Part shown: one piece after another, positions 23,392-35,800 of the stretch
How the letters are laid out: the number at the start of each line of letters is the position of its first letter
Position numbering within the stretch: the stretch's first letter is position 1
NCBI GenBank assembly: GCA_963932465.1
Contig: OZ010793.1
Location: forward strand, 256,195,333 to 256,259,332
From: Maratus speciosus
Lineage: Eukaryota; Arthropoda; Arachnida; Araneae; Salticidae
Reading direction: 5' to 3'
Length of the DNA stretch: 64,000 bases
Program-made: the position numbers and the translations under genes
The notes under the pieces: model-generated
What the model was told of the DNA's origin: nothing
Databases searched by the model: none
What the model saw: only the letters and a program-made list of their open reading frames with translations

Positions 23392-25142
23392 TAGGGTTGC
23401 CAGATTGTACGTTTTTCTCGTAAGTTGTATGTTTTTTTTAGAACTTTTTAGGCCTATCGTACAGTGTACGTTTAAAATTGCTGTGGAAAAACCACACTTT
23501 TTATTAAGTTTTTTTCCATCATTTTTCAACTTCATTTCTTGTATTAAGTGTTTTATTTAAAAAGGTACCTTTTACTATATTTCAATGATAAAAACTACTA
23601 ACTTACTAACAAAACTAACCCTAACATTTAACTTCAACAGCATGCTGGCATTTGACATTTGAAGTCCACCGAAGTGGAGAATGCTTTGGGGCCTATAGCT
23701 ACAATGGCTGTCGCCTCGAATGATCCTTATTATACATAGAAACAACAAGTCAACATTTTTTTTTTCCATTACATATATTATATAACTACAATCGGACATT
23801 CACAATTACACCCATGTCTTACTCAAGGACTCGAACCCGGGCGTTCGGGGTGACAGCAGCCTTTGCTTACCGACCACGCCACTGAGCGACAGCATGCTGG
23901 CATCCATATTGTTTACATTTTGTTTAAATGGTTCAGTTAAATTCAGAGTTGATTGAATGGTTGGTTGGTTACCAACAAGGTATCAGTTAAACAAGAAGCA
24001 TTGCTTGTTAATATGTTTTTCAGGTTGCACAGTGTTACTCAACTTTCTGTTGTTGATGCAAAAGAGTTCCAGCATGTGCTGGCTAGTTGTGATTGGTTGC
24101 AAACCATTGTAAAATGAGAGTGTTTCTCATTCATGTCATCTAGTTCTTGCTTTGGTGTTACAAGTGTATGAATTGAAGATGTCACCTGATATGCCTAAAT
24201 AAAAAGCTGTTAGTTTTTATTCAATGAAGTTTTCATTTCTAGCATGTATTATTTTGAGTCATCTACCCCATTTATTCTACAAGCCTCTTCACATTTGTAA
24301 GTAGACATTTTTATTTTCTACTAAAAAGATGGGAGTTGCTAGGTATTATGTTAGGAAATTAAAGACAGTTAAAATTCATTAATTTTTAAAGCAATTACAC
24401 TCTGCTATATAGTACTAAACAAGTACAATTGCCACATACGACAATTTCTTCCTATTTACCACATCTTACTATTGATAATTTGAAGATTTTTTTTCTTTTT
24501 CTCTTTACTATAAAATTTCACTATTTGTCAAAAAAAAAAAAAGTTCTACAATTGTGCATCAAATGTAAAAATGGCTTATTCTTGATCAGGATTACAAAAT
24601 TCTTGGGAGAGTGGAATGATATTAATTGCACATTCACAAACTCTTGGGTAGGATTAAATCATCTGAACCTTGCATTATTATAGAGAATAAGCATCTGCAT
24701 TATAAAATTTTTAATTTAGTATATCTGTACCTTAAGTTTTAATATTTTGTTTGATTTATTATTTTCGTATATGCTTAAATACAAAAATTTATTTTTGTAG
24801 GATGTCCATTACTAAAATTTTCAGGATCATCATTGAATTGTAGGATTTTTGACTTATTTTTGTTCTTGCAATTTAATTAATCTTTCATTCATAATGCAAT
24901 ATATGGCAGCAAATTTAGTTAAACAATGTTAATAGAGTAATGTAATACATATAAAGCTGGAAAATAATTATTAAATGATAATTAATAACCTCTTTTTAAA
25001 CAAATTTGTTTCTGAAAACATTACTGGTACATTCAACATACTTTAGTATGATATAAAAAAACACGATAGCACAACAAAACCAAAACTAACTAGCCTCAAT
25101 CAAAATCTTCTGTTTTTTTCTGAGACAAATCTGGCAATCCTA
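23392..25142. mobile_element. hAT transposon, non-autonomous or decayed
   Basis: Ends TAGGGTTGCCAGATT and AATCTGGCAATCCTA are inverted repeats (15 bases, one difference). An exact 8-bp target duplication GTGTGAAC lies at 23384-23391 and 25143-25150, the hAT hallmark. No transposase frame remains in the 1751 bp. A SINE sits inside at 23652-23888. Confidence 0.92.
23652..23888 (-). mobile_element. tRNA-derived SINE
   Basis: On the minus strand it starts CGCTCAGTGGCGTGGTCGGT (A-box type) and has GGGTTCGAGTCC (B-box) about 45 bases on, the internal RNA polymerase III promoter of a tRNA-derived SINE. The body runs through TTCGAGGCGACAGCCATTG and ends GGTGGACTTCAAATGTCAA. A perfect 15-bp target duplication ACAGCATGCTGGCAT flanks it (23637-23651 and 23889-23903), showing insertion by target-primed reverse transcription. 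It lies within a hAT element, so it is the younger of the two. Confidence 0.9.
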
Positions 25143-25150
25143 GTGTGAAC

Positions 25151-25873
25151 AGTATTAAGAAGTTATCTAAAAAAAATCCTTGCCAAGCCCATAACATTGT
25201 ATGTAAAATAGTATTGAATATCCTGGTAATCAACCAATTTGCTACTTAATAACTGCAGAAATATATAACAAAAAATTTTATCTTTTATTTCGATATCATG
25301 GAGAAATTTGATGCCATGTATGGAAAAATATAGAGTGGAGGAAGAGGGAGTCAAAAAACAATTTATCAGCATTTTTTAAAAGAACTTTTAAAACTAGAAA
25401 TATTTTTATGTAAAAATAAATAACAAAATTTTCTCCTCACTCAAATACATTGTGAATGTCTAAAAAAAATTACCAAGTCAGCCAACCTACTTTTGCAGAA
25501 TCAACAAATAGCCAAAAATATGCTTTGTGCTTGTCAAAATTCAACTATGTACATTCTCCAAGAAAATCACTTTTAAATTTAAAGTACAATCGCATATTAA
25601 TACTAAGTAACATTACATACTAAGTAACATTAACACACTTTTAACATGTTGAATAAATTTTCATACTCATTAAAATTTATATGTGTTCATTTTAGAGAAG
25701 GAACATAATATACATGCTATGGTGACTTACAAAGGATGATTCATAAATCCATACTTTACAAATCATCAAGTATAGACTGAGAAAACAATTTTAAAAATGT
25801 TTGAAGAAATTATAAAACTGAATATGTTGATAAACTCAAAATAAAACATTGCTAGAGATTATAGACAACTTTA
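25151..25873. other. AT-rich stretch, nothing recognised
   Basis: No element ends or exons. A short local duplication ACTAAGTAACATTA occurs at 25602 and 25619. Confidence 0.5.
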
Positions 25874-25883
25874 ATTGTTAAAT

Positions 25884-26473
25884 AGGGGTGATTCTGAGTC
25901 CAAAAAAAAAATTCTGAAATTCACAGCAGAGGGGGGAATTCACTCCTGGCACTAACTATGCATTTTTTCTGCCGGTCATTTGACAAAATTTGCATTTTTT
26001 CCTGATCTTCTGACGAAATTTGTTTTTTGGCGAAATTTGCAGGGTTTTCATGATCTTTTGCCGAAATTTGCAGTTTTTTTGCGATCTTTGATGAAATTTG
26101 TGGGTTTTTTTGTGATCTTTGATGAAATTTGTGGGTTTTTTTGTGATCTTTGATGAAATTTGTGGGTTTTTCCGCGATCTTTTGACGAAATTTGCAGGAT
26201 TTTCGCGATCTTTTGACGAAATTTGCGGGATTTTCGCAATCTTTTGACGAAATTTGCGGGATTTTCGTGATCTTTTGACGAATTGTGTTTTTTTCGCGAT
26301 TGTTTGACGAAATTTGATTTTTTTCCCCCGCAATTCTTTGACGAAATTTGCATTTTTTGGGCAACCATTTGTCGAAATTTGCGATATTTTTTGTCCAAAT
26401 TTTTATACTGATGACCGATTTTTTGAAAATTTCAGAAATGAATGCCTTAAATTTTCGGAACAGAATCACCCCT
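25884..26473. mobile_element. Mutator-like MITE built on a 31-bp tandem array
   Basis: Perfect 13-bp terminal repeats AGGGGTGATTCTG / CAGAATCACCCCT are flanked by an exact 10-bp duplication ATTGTTAAAT (25874-25883 and 26474-26483). A target duplication of 9-11 bp is typical of Mutator-like elements. The interior is an array of a 31-base unit, CGATCTTTTGACGAAATTTG plus a variable CxxGATTTT tail, repeated about fourteen times from 25968 to 26380. A longer, truncated relative is at 32507-33190. Open minus frames over the array are repeat artefacts. Confidence 0.88.
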
Positions 26474-26812
26474 ATTGTTAAATTATCAATCAACGTATCA
26501 TGAAATTAACATTAAAAAAATCAATTATTATTTGTTTGTTTAACAGAAAAATAACTTTTTAACAAAAATACCCAGAAAAAGTTAAAAGAGCAATGGTGTC
26601 CATGAATGTTACACTTAAATTTATTCAATCTAAAGAAATCCTATGTTTAAATTAATGATTTTTAAAACAGAGATAAAACTTTCACATTTTTTTTAATAAT
26701 AATTAGTTCTTAAGATTGACATGATTCTAAATGCTTCTGGTAAAAAAAAAAAAAAAAAAAACTGCTTGCATATTTTTTTAAAAAAGTAAACAATTCTAAA
26801 AATATAAAATAT

Positions 26813-26818
26813 TTTATT
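26813..26818 (-). promoter_or_regulatory. possible polyadenylation signal of the YccV-domain gene
   Basis: TTTATT on the plus strand reads AATAAA on the minus strand, about 165 bases after the stop codon. It is plausible in position, but such hexamers are common in AT-rich DNA. Confidence 0.35.
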
Positions 26819-26981
26819 AACAAACACTTTGCTTTTCTTTCAACAAAAATATTTTTACAAAAAAATGTTCAAAATGCATAGAAAAATGATTTTCTATTAT
26901 GAGTTATGAGAAACGAGAACATAAAGTAACAGCACATTGCCAGCATTACAATTAAGGTAATTATTAAGATTAAGGAACTTC

Positions 26982-27077
26982 TTAATCTTGAGGATAAAGC
27001 ACTCTTAGCCATGGTCTTGGAATGTACTGAGCGCCATCATAGTTTTCAAAATAATGATCAACAAGAGGATGAAATAC
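26982..27077 (-). CDS. YccV-domain gene, terminal exon
   Basis: Acceptor TTATGATTTTAG; 31 codons [20 protein letters not shown] ... LRVLYPQD and TAA at 26984-26982. This is the conserved C-terminal strand and tail of the domain. The plus strand over the same bases is also open ([12 protein letters not shown]...), but only as an antisense shadow. Confidence 0.9.
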   Translation of the reverse strand, partial: VFHPLVDHYFENYDGAQYIPRPWLRVLYPQD

Positions 27078-29818
27078 CTAAAATCATAAAAAAGGTAATA
27101 ATTAAAAAAAAAACAATAAAATTAAAATTACAGAAAGCAAAAGATAACAAGTACTTTTTACTATCCACTTTCCCCCTTTCGTTTTTCATTCTGTTTTTAC
27201 ATTTAAAAAAATTTAATAATTTAGAAGCTTTAAAAGTAACCAAATTTGTAATAATGTGATAAGTTGTTAAATAAATAAAACAACATTCACAAGCAGTTTA
27301 ACTACATTATATAAAAAAGAACATATTATTTACAATTAAAAAAGCAGTGGAGGGTATATAGATAATTTTCTCTCATAAATAGCTAAAATTGCAACGTCAA
27401 AGAAACTGAATTATATTTGTTGTGAGAAAATTATTGTTAATTTAATAATCAGGGATCACTCTAGAGAAGTTTGGCAGGGCAGCCCGCCCTCGTGCCCTTT
27501 TAAAATAAAATCCCGACTTTACCCTTTTTCCAGGCAAAAATCTGCCCTTCTTTTTTTTCCCAGCTTAGAATCTTACCTTGTTTGCATTGTACAATTTCAA
27601 AAATTCCCCACTATCCTTCCTCTTTAGAATGATAAGACAGTACATCTGGAGTAATTCTCCCCTTTTCCTCCCACTTTCTTTGTTGTCTTCTCTGTGGTAT
27701 GTCACTAGACCTTAGACTAAGTACAGTAGAGTGCCGACTATCCGAACTCCAATTAACCAAACTTCCAATTATCCGAACAACCTATTTCTCTCGAAAAGTT
27801 TTTAACAGAACTTCCAATTATTTGAACAGCCTATTTCTCTCAAAATGTTTTTTAAACCGGAATTCCAATTATCTAAACACCCTATTTCTGGCATATTTCG
27901 AGTAAAGTTTCGGTTAAAGTTTTTGCCACCTAATGTTACATCTGTAATCCAACCCATGGATCAAAGTGTGATAGAGACATTCAAACAACTTTATAGAAAG
28001 CAATTGTTAAAAATGCTCTTTTTATCAGAAGAAACAGAAAAGCCTGATTCCCAAGATACCATAAAAATTTATTTGAAAGATTGTTGTATAATGGCTTTTG
28101 ATTCCTAGAGTCAAGTAAAATCCTCAACATTAAAAAAGGCTTGGAATAAAATTTTAAATAAAGAAAAAAACTGATAGTGGATCAGAAAATGAGGAATTTA
28201 AAACAATAAAGGAGATAGGAAGAATCCTAAACTATGAAATGACGTACATGACCCTGGATATCAGATTTTAAATGATGATGAGACTGTCGATGAGATTCAA
28301 GATGAAAAAAAATATATATATATTGAAGAAAATAAAAATGAATGCTTTGAAAACACCCATGTCCATCACATAACGAAGCCTTTGAATGTTTGAAAAAGGC
28401 TTTGAAATGGCTCAAACGATAGAATGATGCTGATCAACAAATGTATTTAAGAAGAATTCGAGATATGGCAGCATTGAAAAGAATGTCTTCTTTGAAGCAA
28501 GCAACAATCGAAAGCTTTTTTGCTTAAATTATAAATCTCTGGAGTTCAGAAAATGATAAAAAGAGAAAAAGAATATTTTAAATGATAAAAAAAAAAAAAC
28601 AATTTAAACACGCCGGCACTAACTGGTGCTGGCAGTCCTAAACCTCGATAAAGTGTGAAGGTTTTAGTATTATCAGGAACATTGCTTAAAGTGTTTGTCC
28701 ATTTATCCGAACTAGGGTCAGTTCCGACTTGTTTGGATAATCGGCGCTCTACTGTAATTCATTCTTTCCATTAAACAAAACTTAAAGGGTAACTAAAGCA
28801 AAAAATTCTTTCACAAAAGGTCATTGATTCATTTCACCAGCTCTGGCGAAATAGTATTATGACCATTTGTTCCAATCTTTGACCACATGATAGCTTACAC
28901 GAAGTCTGTAAAAAATCGAGAAACAGCATTTGTACTTTTATTTTGTCGTCAAATCAACCCGTTTTTCTAAAAACAGGAAGAAGTTACCTTGAATAAGTTT
29001 TAAAAATGCCATTCAAAAATCATAGGAAAAGGGAAAATGAATGTAAATATATTAAACACACAAAGAGATGTGCTAAAGTAATGGATTATTTCACGGAAAA
29101 AATCAAGAAGGTAGTACTTCCATTATTTTTAATGCTTTTCATATGGTAAAATTACGTAAATTATAAAAAATTACATAATTTTTAGTTTCCTCCCCCCTCG
29201 CCAATTACAAGCGATCACAATTTCGAAAGGAAGTCTTTTCATGAATAATTTATTATCCCAACACAAATTAAACTTCCAATTCGAGTCATTTGATGACTTG
29301 GTCATTTTTTTCAATATACATTTTCATATAAAATCTTTCTTGCAAACAAAATCGAAAAATAAAAAGCGTATTTTGTGAAGATCAACCTTAGCTATTTAAT
29401 GCAAAAAACACATTTAAAATGTATTGAAATGCAAACTAGGTATTTCAAAAATTTCACCCATAGGATTAACATTAGTGAGCAGGTGCTTTTGTGTGAGGGA
29501 AGTAGCCTCTTAAAAGTCTTATGGCTGCACTTCCTTCTCTACTCGATATCTTGCCACTATAAATGTGATTTTTAATCAAGAATTAGGCGAAATCTACGAA
29601 TTTAAATTATTGATAAAAGGAATTTATTTATTACGGATGCGGAATATTGATTCTGCATCCCTAATAAATAAATTCCTTTAGATGCAAGGGAGGCGGGATG
29701 GCACAATTCGTGGCAAAAATGTTAAATAGGAAATTAACATGGGACAAAAATCTGCATCAGAAGGCAGTTTGGTCACCAAACCTCTCGACAGAATGCAAAA
29801 GTAGCCTACTTTCAAAAG

Positions 29819-29857
<39 letters not shown>

Positions 29858-32800
29858 GGCGTTCTGTAAATATATTTTATCCAAGTACAGGATTTTTACA
29901 AAAGAAATGTTTTCACCACCCTTTATTTATTTCCATTTTTACCGCCCTCCTATCGTCCTAATCTTTTATATATATATATTAATTCTACAGAGAGCGGAAA
30001 AAAAAAAAAAAAAAAAAACCCAACTCCTAAAATATACTGCTGCTCAACTGTTAAACTACTTTTATCATGTGCTTATAAATTAAATCATCACACAATAAAA
30101 TACCTAAACTACATTCTCATTTTCAAGTACTCAAAGATTATTCATAATGCGCATCAATAAACAAACACTTTTCTTGAACATGGCATAATATCACGCAATC
30201 GGAATCTGCAGAGTCAGATAAAAATAAATGATAGTTTGACTGAGAATTTACGATCAGAATCAGAAGAAAGAAAAAACAAAATTAATTATGCATTCGAAGT
30301 AGAGGCCTGTGAGGACCAAATTTTTATGCTTCGGCACAGTGTGAAAGAAAAAACTTCGGTCCAGTGTCCATTCCAGCCTATACAAAAATCAGTGAAAACA
30401 GGATCCACCCGGCCAGTGCAAAGTCAATTAAATCAGCCCTTTCCAGCCCGACTTAATTTCTGCAAAAAAAAAAAAAATTCCAATTTTCCTTAAGATATGC
30501 AATTAAGATTATTTTAAGGAATATTGCACACATATTTATGGGAAAATTTTACTATGTTTTAGATTACGTGTTATTATGGCAAAAAATACACAATATAATA
30601 ATTTAGGATAAGAGAAAAAAGCTAGCGTTAAAAACATCATAACTTTTGAAGCTGAATAATAAAAAGTAGATTTGTGAAAATATTTCTCCATAATTTATTA
30701 ACGCTCAAATCTAAAAGATCCACTTCCTGACACATATCTGAATTCATTTTTTCAGAAAAGCAAAAAAATAACAGGTGTTCACATTCAGAAACTATGAAAT
30801 GATATGGCGTTTCCATGTTTAGATACAGGCAAAAGATCTTTCAGAAAATACTTAATTTTCTTATTGACCCATTTTATTTTTTTGTCGGCTTGCCCTGGCA
30901 TGATCCACAGCCGATTTATTATTATTAAATTCGGGCCAGCCATTAATCTTTTTTCTGCTGATATGGTCCTCTGGATTTCTTTGGCCATATCAGTCTGATA
31001 ATTGTTTTTCAAAGGGTAATATTGTGACAAAATGCCCTTTTAATAAAGAATGGAAATGCAAACAATAAAATGGAATCCCCCCCCCCCCCACACACACACT
31101 TCTATCATCACAAGAAGACAGTAACAGGGTGTCTACAGAAATTCTAAAAAAAAAGTTCCCTGATTTTTCCATGATTTCCCTGACTATTTTTATCAGACTT
31201 CCCTGATTTCCATTATTAGTAATACACATACATTATTTTTTCATGTATGACGATTCCTCGTATAACACACTTATCCAGCTTGCTAATATCTCATTTGGGA
31301 GAAAAAACAAGAGAAAAACATAAAAATTGCCTAATATTCATTAAGTATTGGTTGACAGTTTTATAAATCCGAACTCAACTAACTTCATAGCGTCCAACTT
31401 CATTAGTCCAACATCATATAGAAGCCAATGGATATAGGGTGACCAGAAAGTTACCTCATTTTCTGAAAAATATTCAATTCTAAGACTTATCTAAATCTAA
31501 CGGGATAACTAATTGGATTAAGCTAGGCATCTGGTCAGGTTATGCTAATGTATCATTTAAAATTTTTTTTAAATGTGTAAATTGCCTTCCATATAAGTGC
31601 TATGTACAGAAAATCAGGACATCTGATCACCTTAATTTACGTTAAATATCAAAAACTTATACCATGCGCATCTTTTAAAAAATATTGGGAAAGATTAATC
31701 AGCATGTAAAAAAATATGGTACATAAAATAGACGAATCAGTCTCGTTGGCAAAATGAAAGTGCAAATATTTTCACAATAGAGACAAATTTCCCTGATTTT
31801 CCAGTATTTTTACAAAGTTCCCTGACATTTCTCTGATTTTTCCAGAGTGATAAACCTCCCTGATTTTTCTATGATTCCCTGATTTCCAGATTCTGTAGAC
31901 ACCCTGTAGTATTGGATTCATGAAAAATTTCAACTTCCGGTTTCCAACAAATTTATACGTTTTAGAAGGTCCTGAACACGATTTGACTGTTTTTAGAAAA
32001 CGTCTGCCGGTCTGTCCCTACGTGACAAAAATTTTGTGGGTGCTCTATATCTCAAGAACTCATGTACGGATTTTGATAAAACTTTAGATTCAGTTAGACC
32101 TTGATATAAATGGGTGATGATTAGTTTTTAGTGTAAATCACCCAACAGATGGCACTGCTATGCTGCATTTTTCACGATTTACACAATAAGTATATCTCAA
32201 GAAATAATGCACAGAATTTCAACAAACTTCCTATTTTGTTAGACCTTGACGTATACAGATGCTGATTAAGTTTTAGTGTAGATCGCCGAACAGGTGGCGC
32301 TGCTATGCTGCATGTTTCACGATTTCCGCGATAGCTATATCTGAAAAACTAATGTAAGAAATTTCATCAAACTTCATATTCTGTTAGACCTTGACACAAA
32401 TAGACGCTGATTAAGTTTGGGTGCAAATTCCCGAACAAGTGGCGCTGCTATGCTGCATTTTCACAATTTCCGCGATAAGTATATCTTTTGAACTTATGTA
32501 CAGATTAGGGGTGATTCTGTGTAAAGAAAAAAAAATCTGAAATTCACAGAAAATTTTCTGAAAGGTTATAGCAGAATTGGGGAAGGGGAGGGATCCCCTT
32601 GCGACATTAACTATGCGTTTTTTCCGCAGCCCTTCAACAAGATTCACATTTTTTTTGTGATCCGATAACAAACTTTGCGTTTCTGTTCATGATCCAATGA
32701 CAAACTTTGCGTTTTTTCTGCGATCCTTAAAATAAATTTGCGTTTTATTTTTGTGATCCTATGATGAAATTTATGTTTTTTATTGCGATTTTTTGAAGAA

Positions 32801-35800
32801 ATTTGTGAGGTTTTTTTCACGATCTTTTGAGAAAATTTGCATTTTTATCGCTGTCTTTTGGCGAAATTTGCGTTATCGCGATCCTTTGACGAACTTTGTG
32901 TTTTATTCGCGATCCTTTGACGAAATTTGATTTTTTTTTTTTTTGCGATCCTTTGACAAAATTTCTGTTTTCATTTGCGATCCTTTGGTGAAATTTGCAT
33001 TTTTGTTCATGATCCTTTGACGAAATTTACGTTTTTTCTGTGATTCTTTGACGAAATTTTCATTTTTTCCCGTGATGCTTTAATGAAATTCGCGTTTTTC
33101 CCCATCATCCTTGAATGAAATTCACGTTTTTTCGCGATCCTTTGACAAAATTTGCATTTTTTTCCTGTGAAGCTTTAGCGAAATTAGCATTTATCCCGCG
33201 AGATGAAAGTGTATTATTTCTGAGATTATATAAAATATTAATGTGCTTTCTTAACGGTATGCACTTATTACAAAAATGCCCTTTTTTGAAATAATGTGCC
33301 CTTTACAAAAAAAAATTGCCCTTTTTTATATTCTAGAGTGATTCCTGTAATAATTAATAATAATTACTAGAGTAACACTCTAATCATTTGAATCTCAGTC
33401 ACCCAGAGTTTGGATAATTGATTGCAAGCACCATGGCCATTTTTTGCACTGGATTTTTGAGTAAAAAGGAGGTAGTTTTGAATATTTTTAACAGTTTGTG
33501 ATACAAGTAAGGAAAATAGTCAGGATTTTCCACTGCTGTTATAACCATAGATGAAAATTTTCTGTCCTGTGATGGAGTTCTGTCTGTTTTATACTCTGTA
33601 AGACAGAAATTCATTAAAAGCATAATTCTTTTGTGTCTGGTCAGTTTGCTGACAGGTCTGTGCCAAAATCTGTGGAGAAATTGTCAACAGTAGTGCATTG
33701 GTGGAATCTTTAGTGACAAAACAGAAATAAATCTATCTTAGTCACGATTAATTCTATTAATAAATTGAGTACATTTGCAAAGATCTATAAAATCATCATC
33801 ATAGTTTATTTTTATTTTGTCTCATATAAGATATATATATTTTATACAAGCATTATGGAAATATATTACCCGATTTTTCATCCTGTGAAATTTTATGACT
33901 TTCATCCATGGCTATAACTTTTCAGGAAATATTATTTACACTTTGTTTCATAGTAAAAAAACTTAATACAAATCCTATAAAAATGCACATTTTTTTCCTT
34001 CAAAACTTTGGAGCACAGCCTGAAACTATAGTTATAGAATTTATTAAAATGAATGCCCTTCAGAAAAGTACACAGAAGTATCTTTTGGTGGCCCTTTTTT
34101 ACTAGAGTCAACACTATTCCAACTTCAACAAGTGAGTGTGAATGTGGCTTTTTATAGATGAATTTAATAATGAAGCTAACAAGATCTTCATTGCATTTAA
34201 GCATTTTGCAAACAATGTTTATAAAATTGGTAAGCCCTCCAGTGAGTTTGCTTAAGCCTTCAATATACATAATAAATGGATTTTGTAAAGATGTCATCTA
34301 GTGATGAGCACCAAAAGTGAGCAAGGGAACAGGAAGATAAACCCCATGCTAATTTATAAATTATTTAAAATGTGTAATGTAAATTATTTTTTCCTGATTT
34401 GAAGTATGGAATAATAATTTTCTTTATTCAAATTGAGCATGCCCTTAAACTTTTTCTTTTTCTCTCAGAAAAAAAATGCACTATTACATTACTTACTGCT
34501 AAATTATTAGACCCATTGATGACAATGTAAAGATATTTTTACAAATTGATTTTTATCTAGGTAACATTATTTAACAAACTTGCAATGTTTACAAATCCCA
34601 CCAAAAATGAAATTCCTCACTCATTTTGAATAAGAGTTGCAAGTTTCATAACTTCATATAAAAATCAAGGCGGCCAAATTCATTCATGCAATTCATTTTA
34701 GTTTGATCCTCTTTTAAGTTTGTGTTCTTTGTGATACATTAATTTTATACTGATGAATTTTTGTCAGAAATATGTTTTTCTATGACAGATGTTTTTTTCT
34801 TATTTACATGGAGAAAGCAAATGGTCTGTTGCTGAAGAAAATAAGTGAAATAAAGTGTTTTAAAGGTGTCAAATTTATTACAACAACAATTTCTAAATTA
34901 GAAGTCTCTTGAAGTTCTGTGAAGAATATAAAAAGGTTACACTTTGAATCCATTACTATTCGCACCAGATTATATTGCAAATACTATATTAGGAAAAAAG
35001 ACTATGACTTTATATTGTTGAGAAAGTGCTGCAACAGGATCATACACGAAATTTTTAGACTTGTATTGCATCTGAAAGGATGGTTACCTAATGGTGAGAA
35101 TACAATATTTGTGAACAATGGAGTACTATGCTATAAGGCTAAAAATATAGACTTCCTAAGACATTACAAAAATCAATGTATCAGACTAATTGAGGTATCC
35201 ATTTGTCATGAAGTTCATTGAAAACCTTCGGGAGATCCTTAAACTGGAGATAGGTGAAACAACAATCACTTATAAAAAGGATTCATCGGAAAATTTGATA
35301 TAATACACAATTTTTGCACTCTTTATTTTCAAAAGAAAATATTCCTTAAAATATATATGATAATTTTCAGATGAATCAATCATGTATGGGAAAATCTGAT
35401 ATAATGAAACAGGATTTCAAATTACTTAACTACATATATCCTATTTTTATTTAATAAACAGATTAAACATAAACAGTCAATTTTGAGTTTGATCCAAAAG
35501 AGCATATTCTGTTCTTTGTGTTTGTATACTCAATTTTCTATCTTCACCTACTCCAAGAGTGCAGGTGAATTTATGACCAATAATGCTGTTAGAAGAAGTT
35601 AGATATATTAGTACACCCAGTCAAATATCAATGTCTAAGTTAAGACACTTGATGATATTGTTTGTGCTCTGAAAGCTTTGAAGTTTAACAGAAAACTTTA
35701 AATTTAGTGGGGTTTACTTTGCATAAAAATATAGCAATAGTTCTTAAATTTTACTAATGCTCTCTATCTAACTTAGTTATTATTATACTAGAATACTCCT

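Larger units (their letters stand above)
27450..33347. mobile_element. hAT-like element, expanded by nested insertions
   Basis: Left end CAGGGATCACTCTAGA and right end TCTAGAGTGATTCCTG are 16-bp inverted repeats with one mismatch. Inside each end lie GCCC/GGGC phrases (GTGCCCTTTT at 27492; TGCCC runs at 33279-33323). The flanks TTAATAAT and TAATAATT share seven bases, an imperfect 8-bp duplication. It holds a Tigger, a Helentron-like copy, a 4-bp-TSD element and a 31-bp-array element. That the two ends belong together is inferred from their match. Confidence 0.6.

Noticed and set aside
23575..23799. 74-codon minus frame MSDCSYIIYVMEKKN...
   Set aside because: Overlaps the body of the tRNA-derived SINE.
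25921..26493. 190-, 125- and 116-codon open minus frames rich in FRQKI/ISSKD
   Set aside because: All three are frames of the 31-bp array; the unit has no stops on that strand, so every frame is open.
27011..27259. 82-codon open plus frame [13 protein letters not shown]...
   Set aside because: Antisense to the terminal exon of the YccV-domain gene; the minus reading has the domain motif, acceptor and stop.
29698..29961. Plus frame with a poly-lysine tract and minus frame with poly-Phe
   Set aside because: Created by a 37-base poly-A run, without any recognisable domain.
34919..35221. 100-codon plus frame [20 protein letters not shown]...
   Set aside because: No motif, no initiation or splice context; kept only as a note on the intron.
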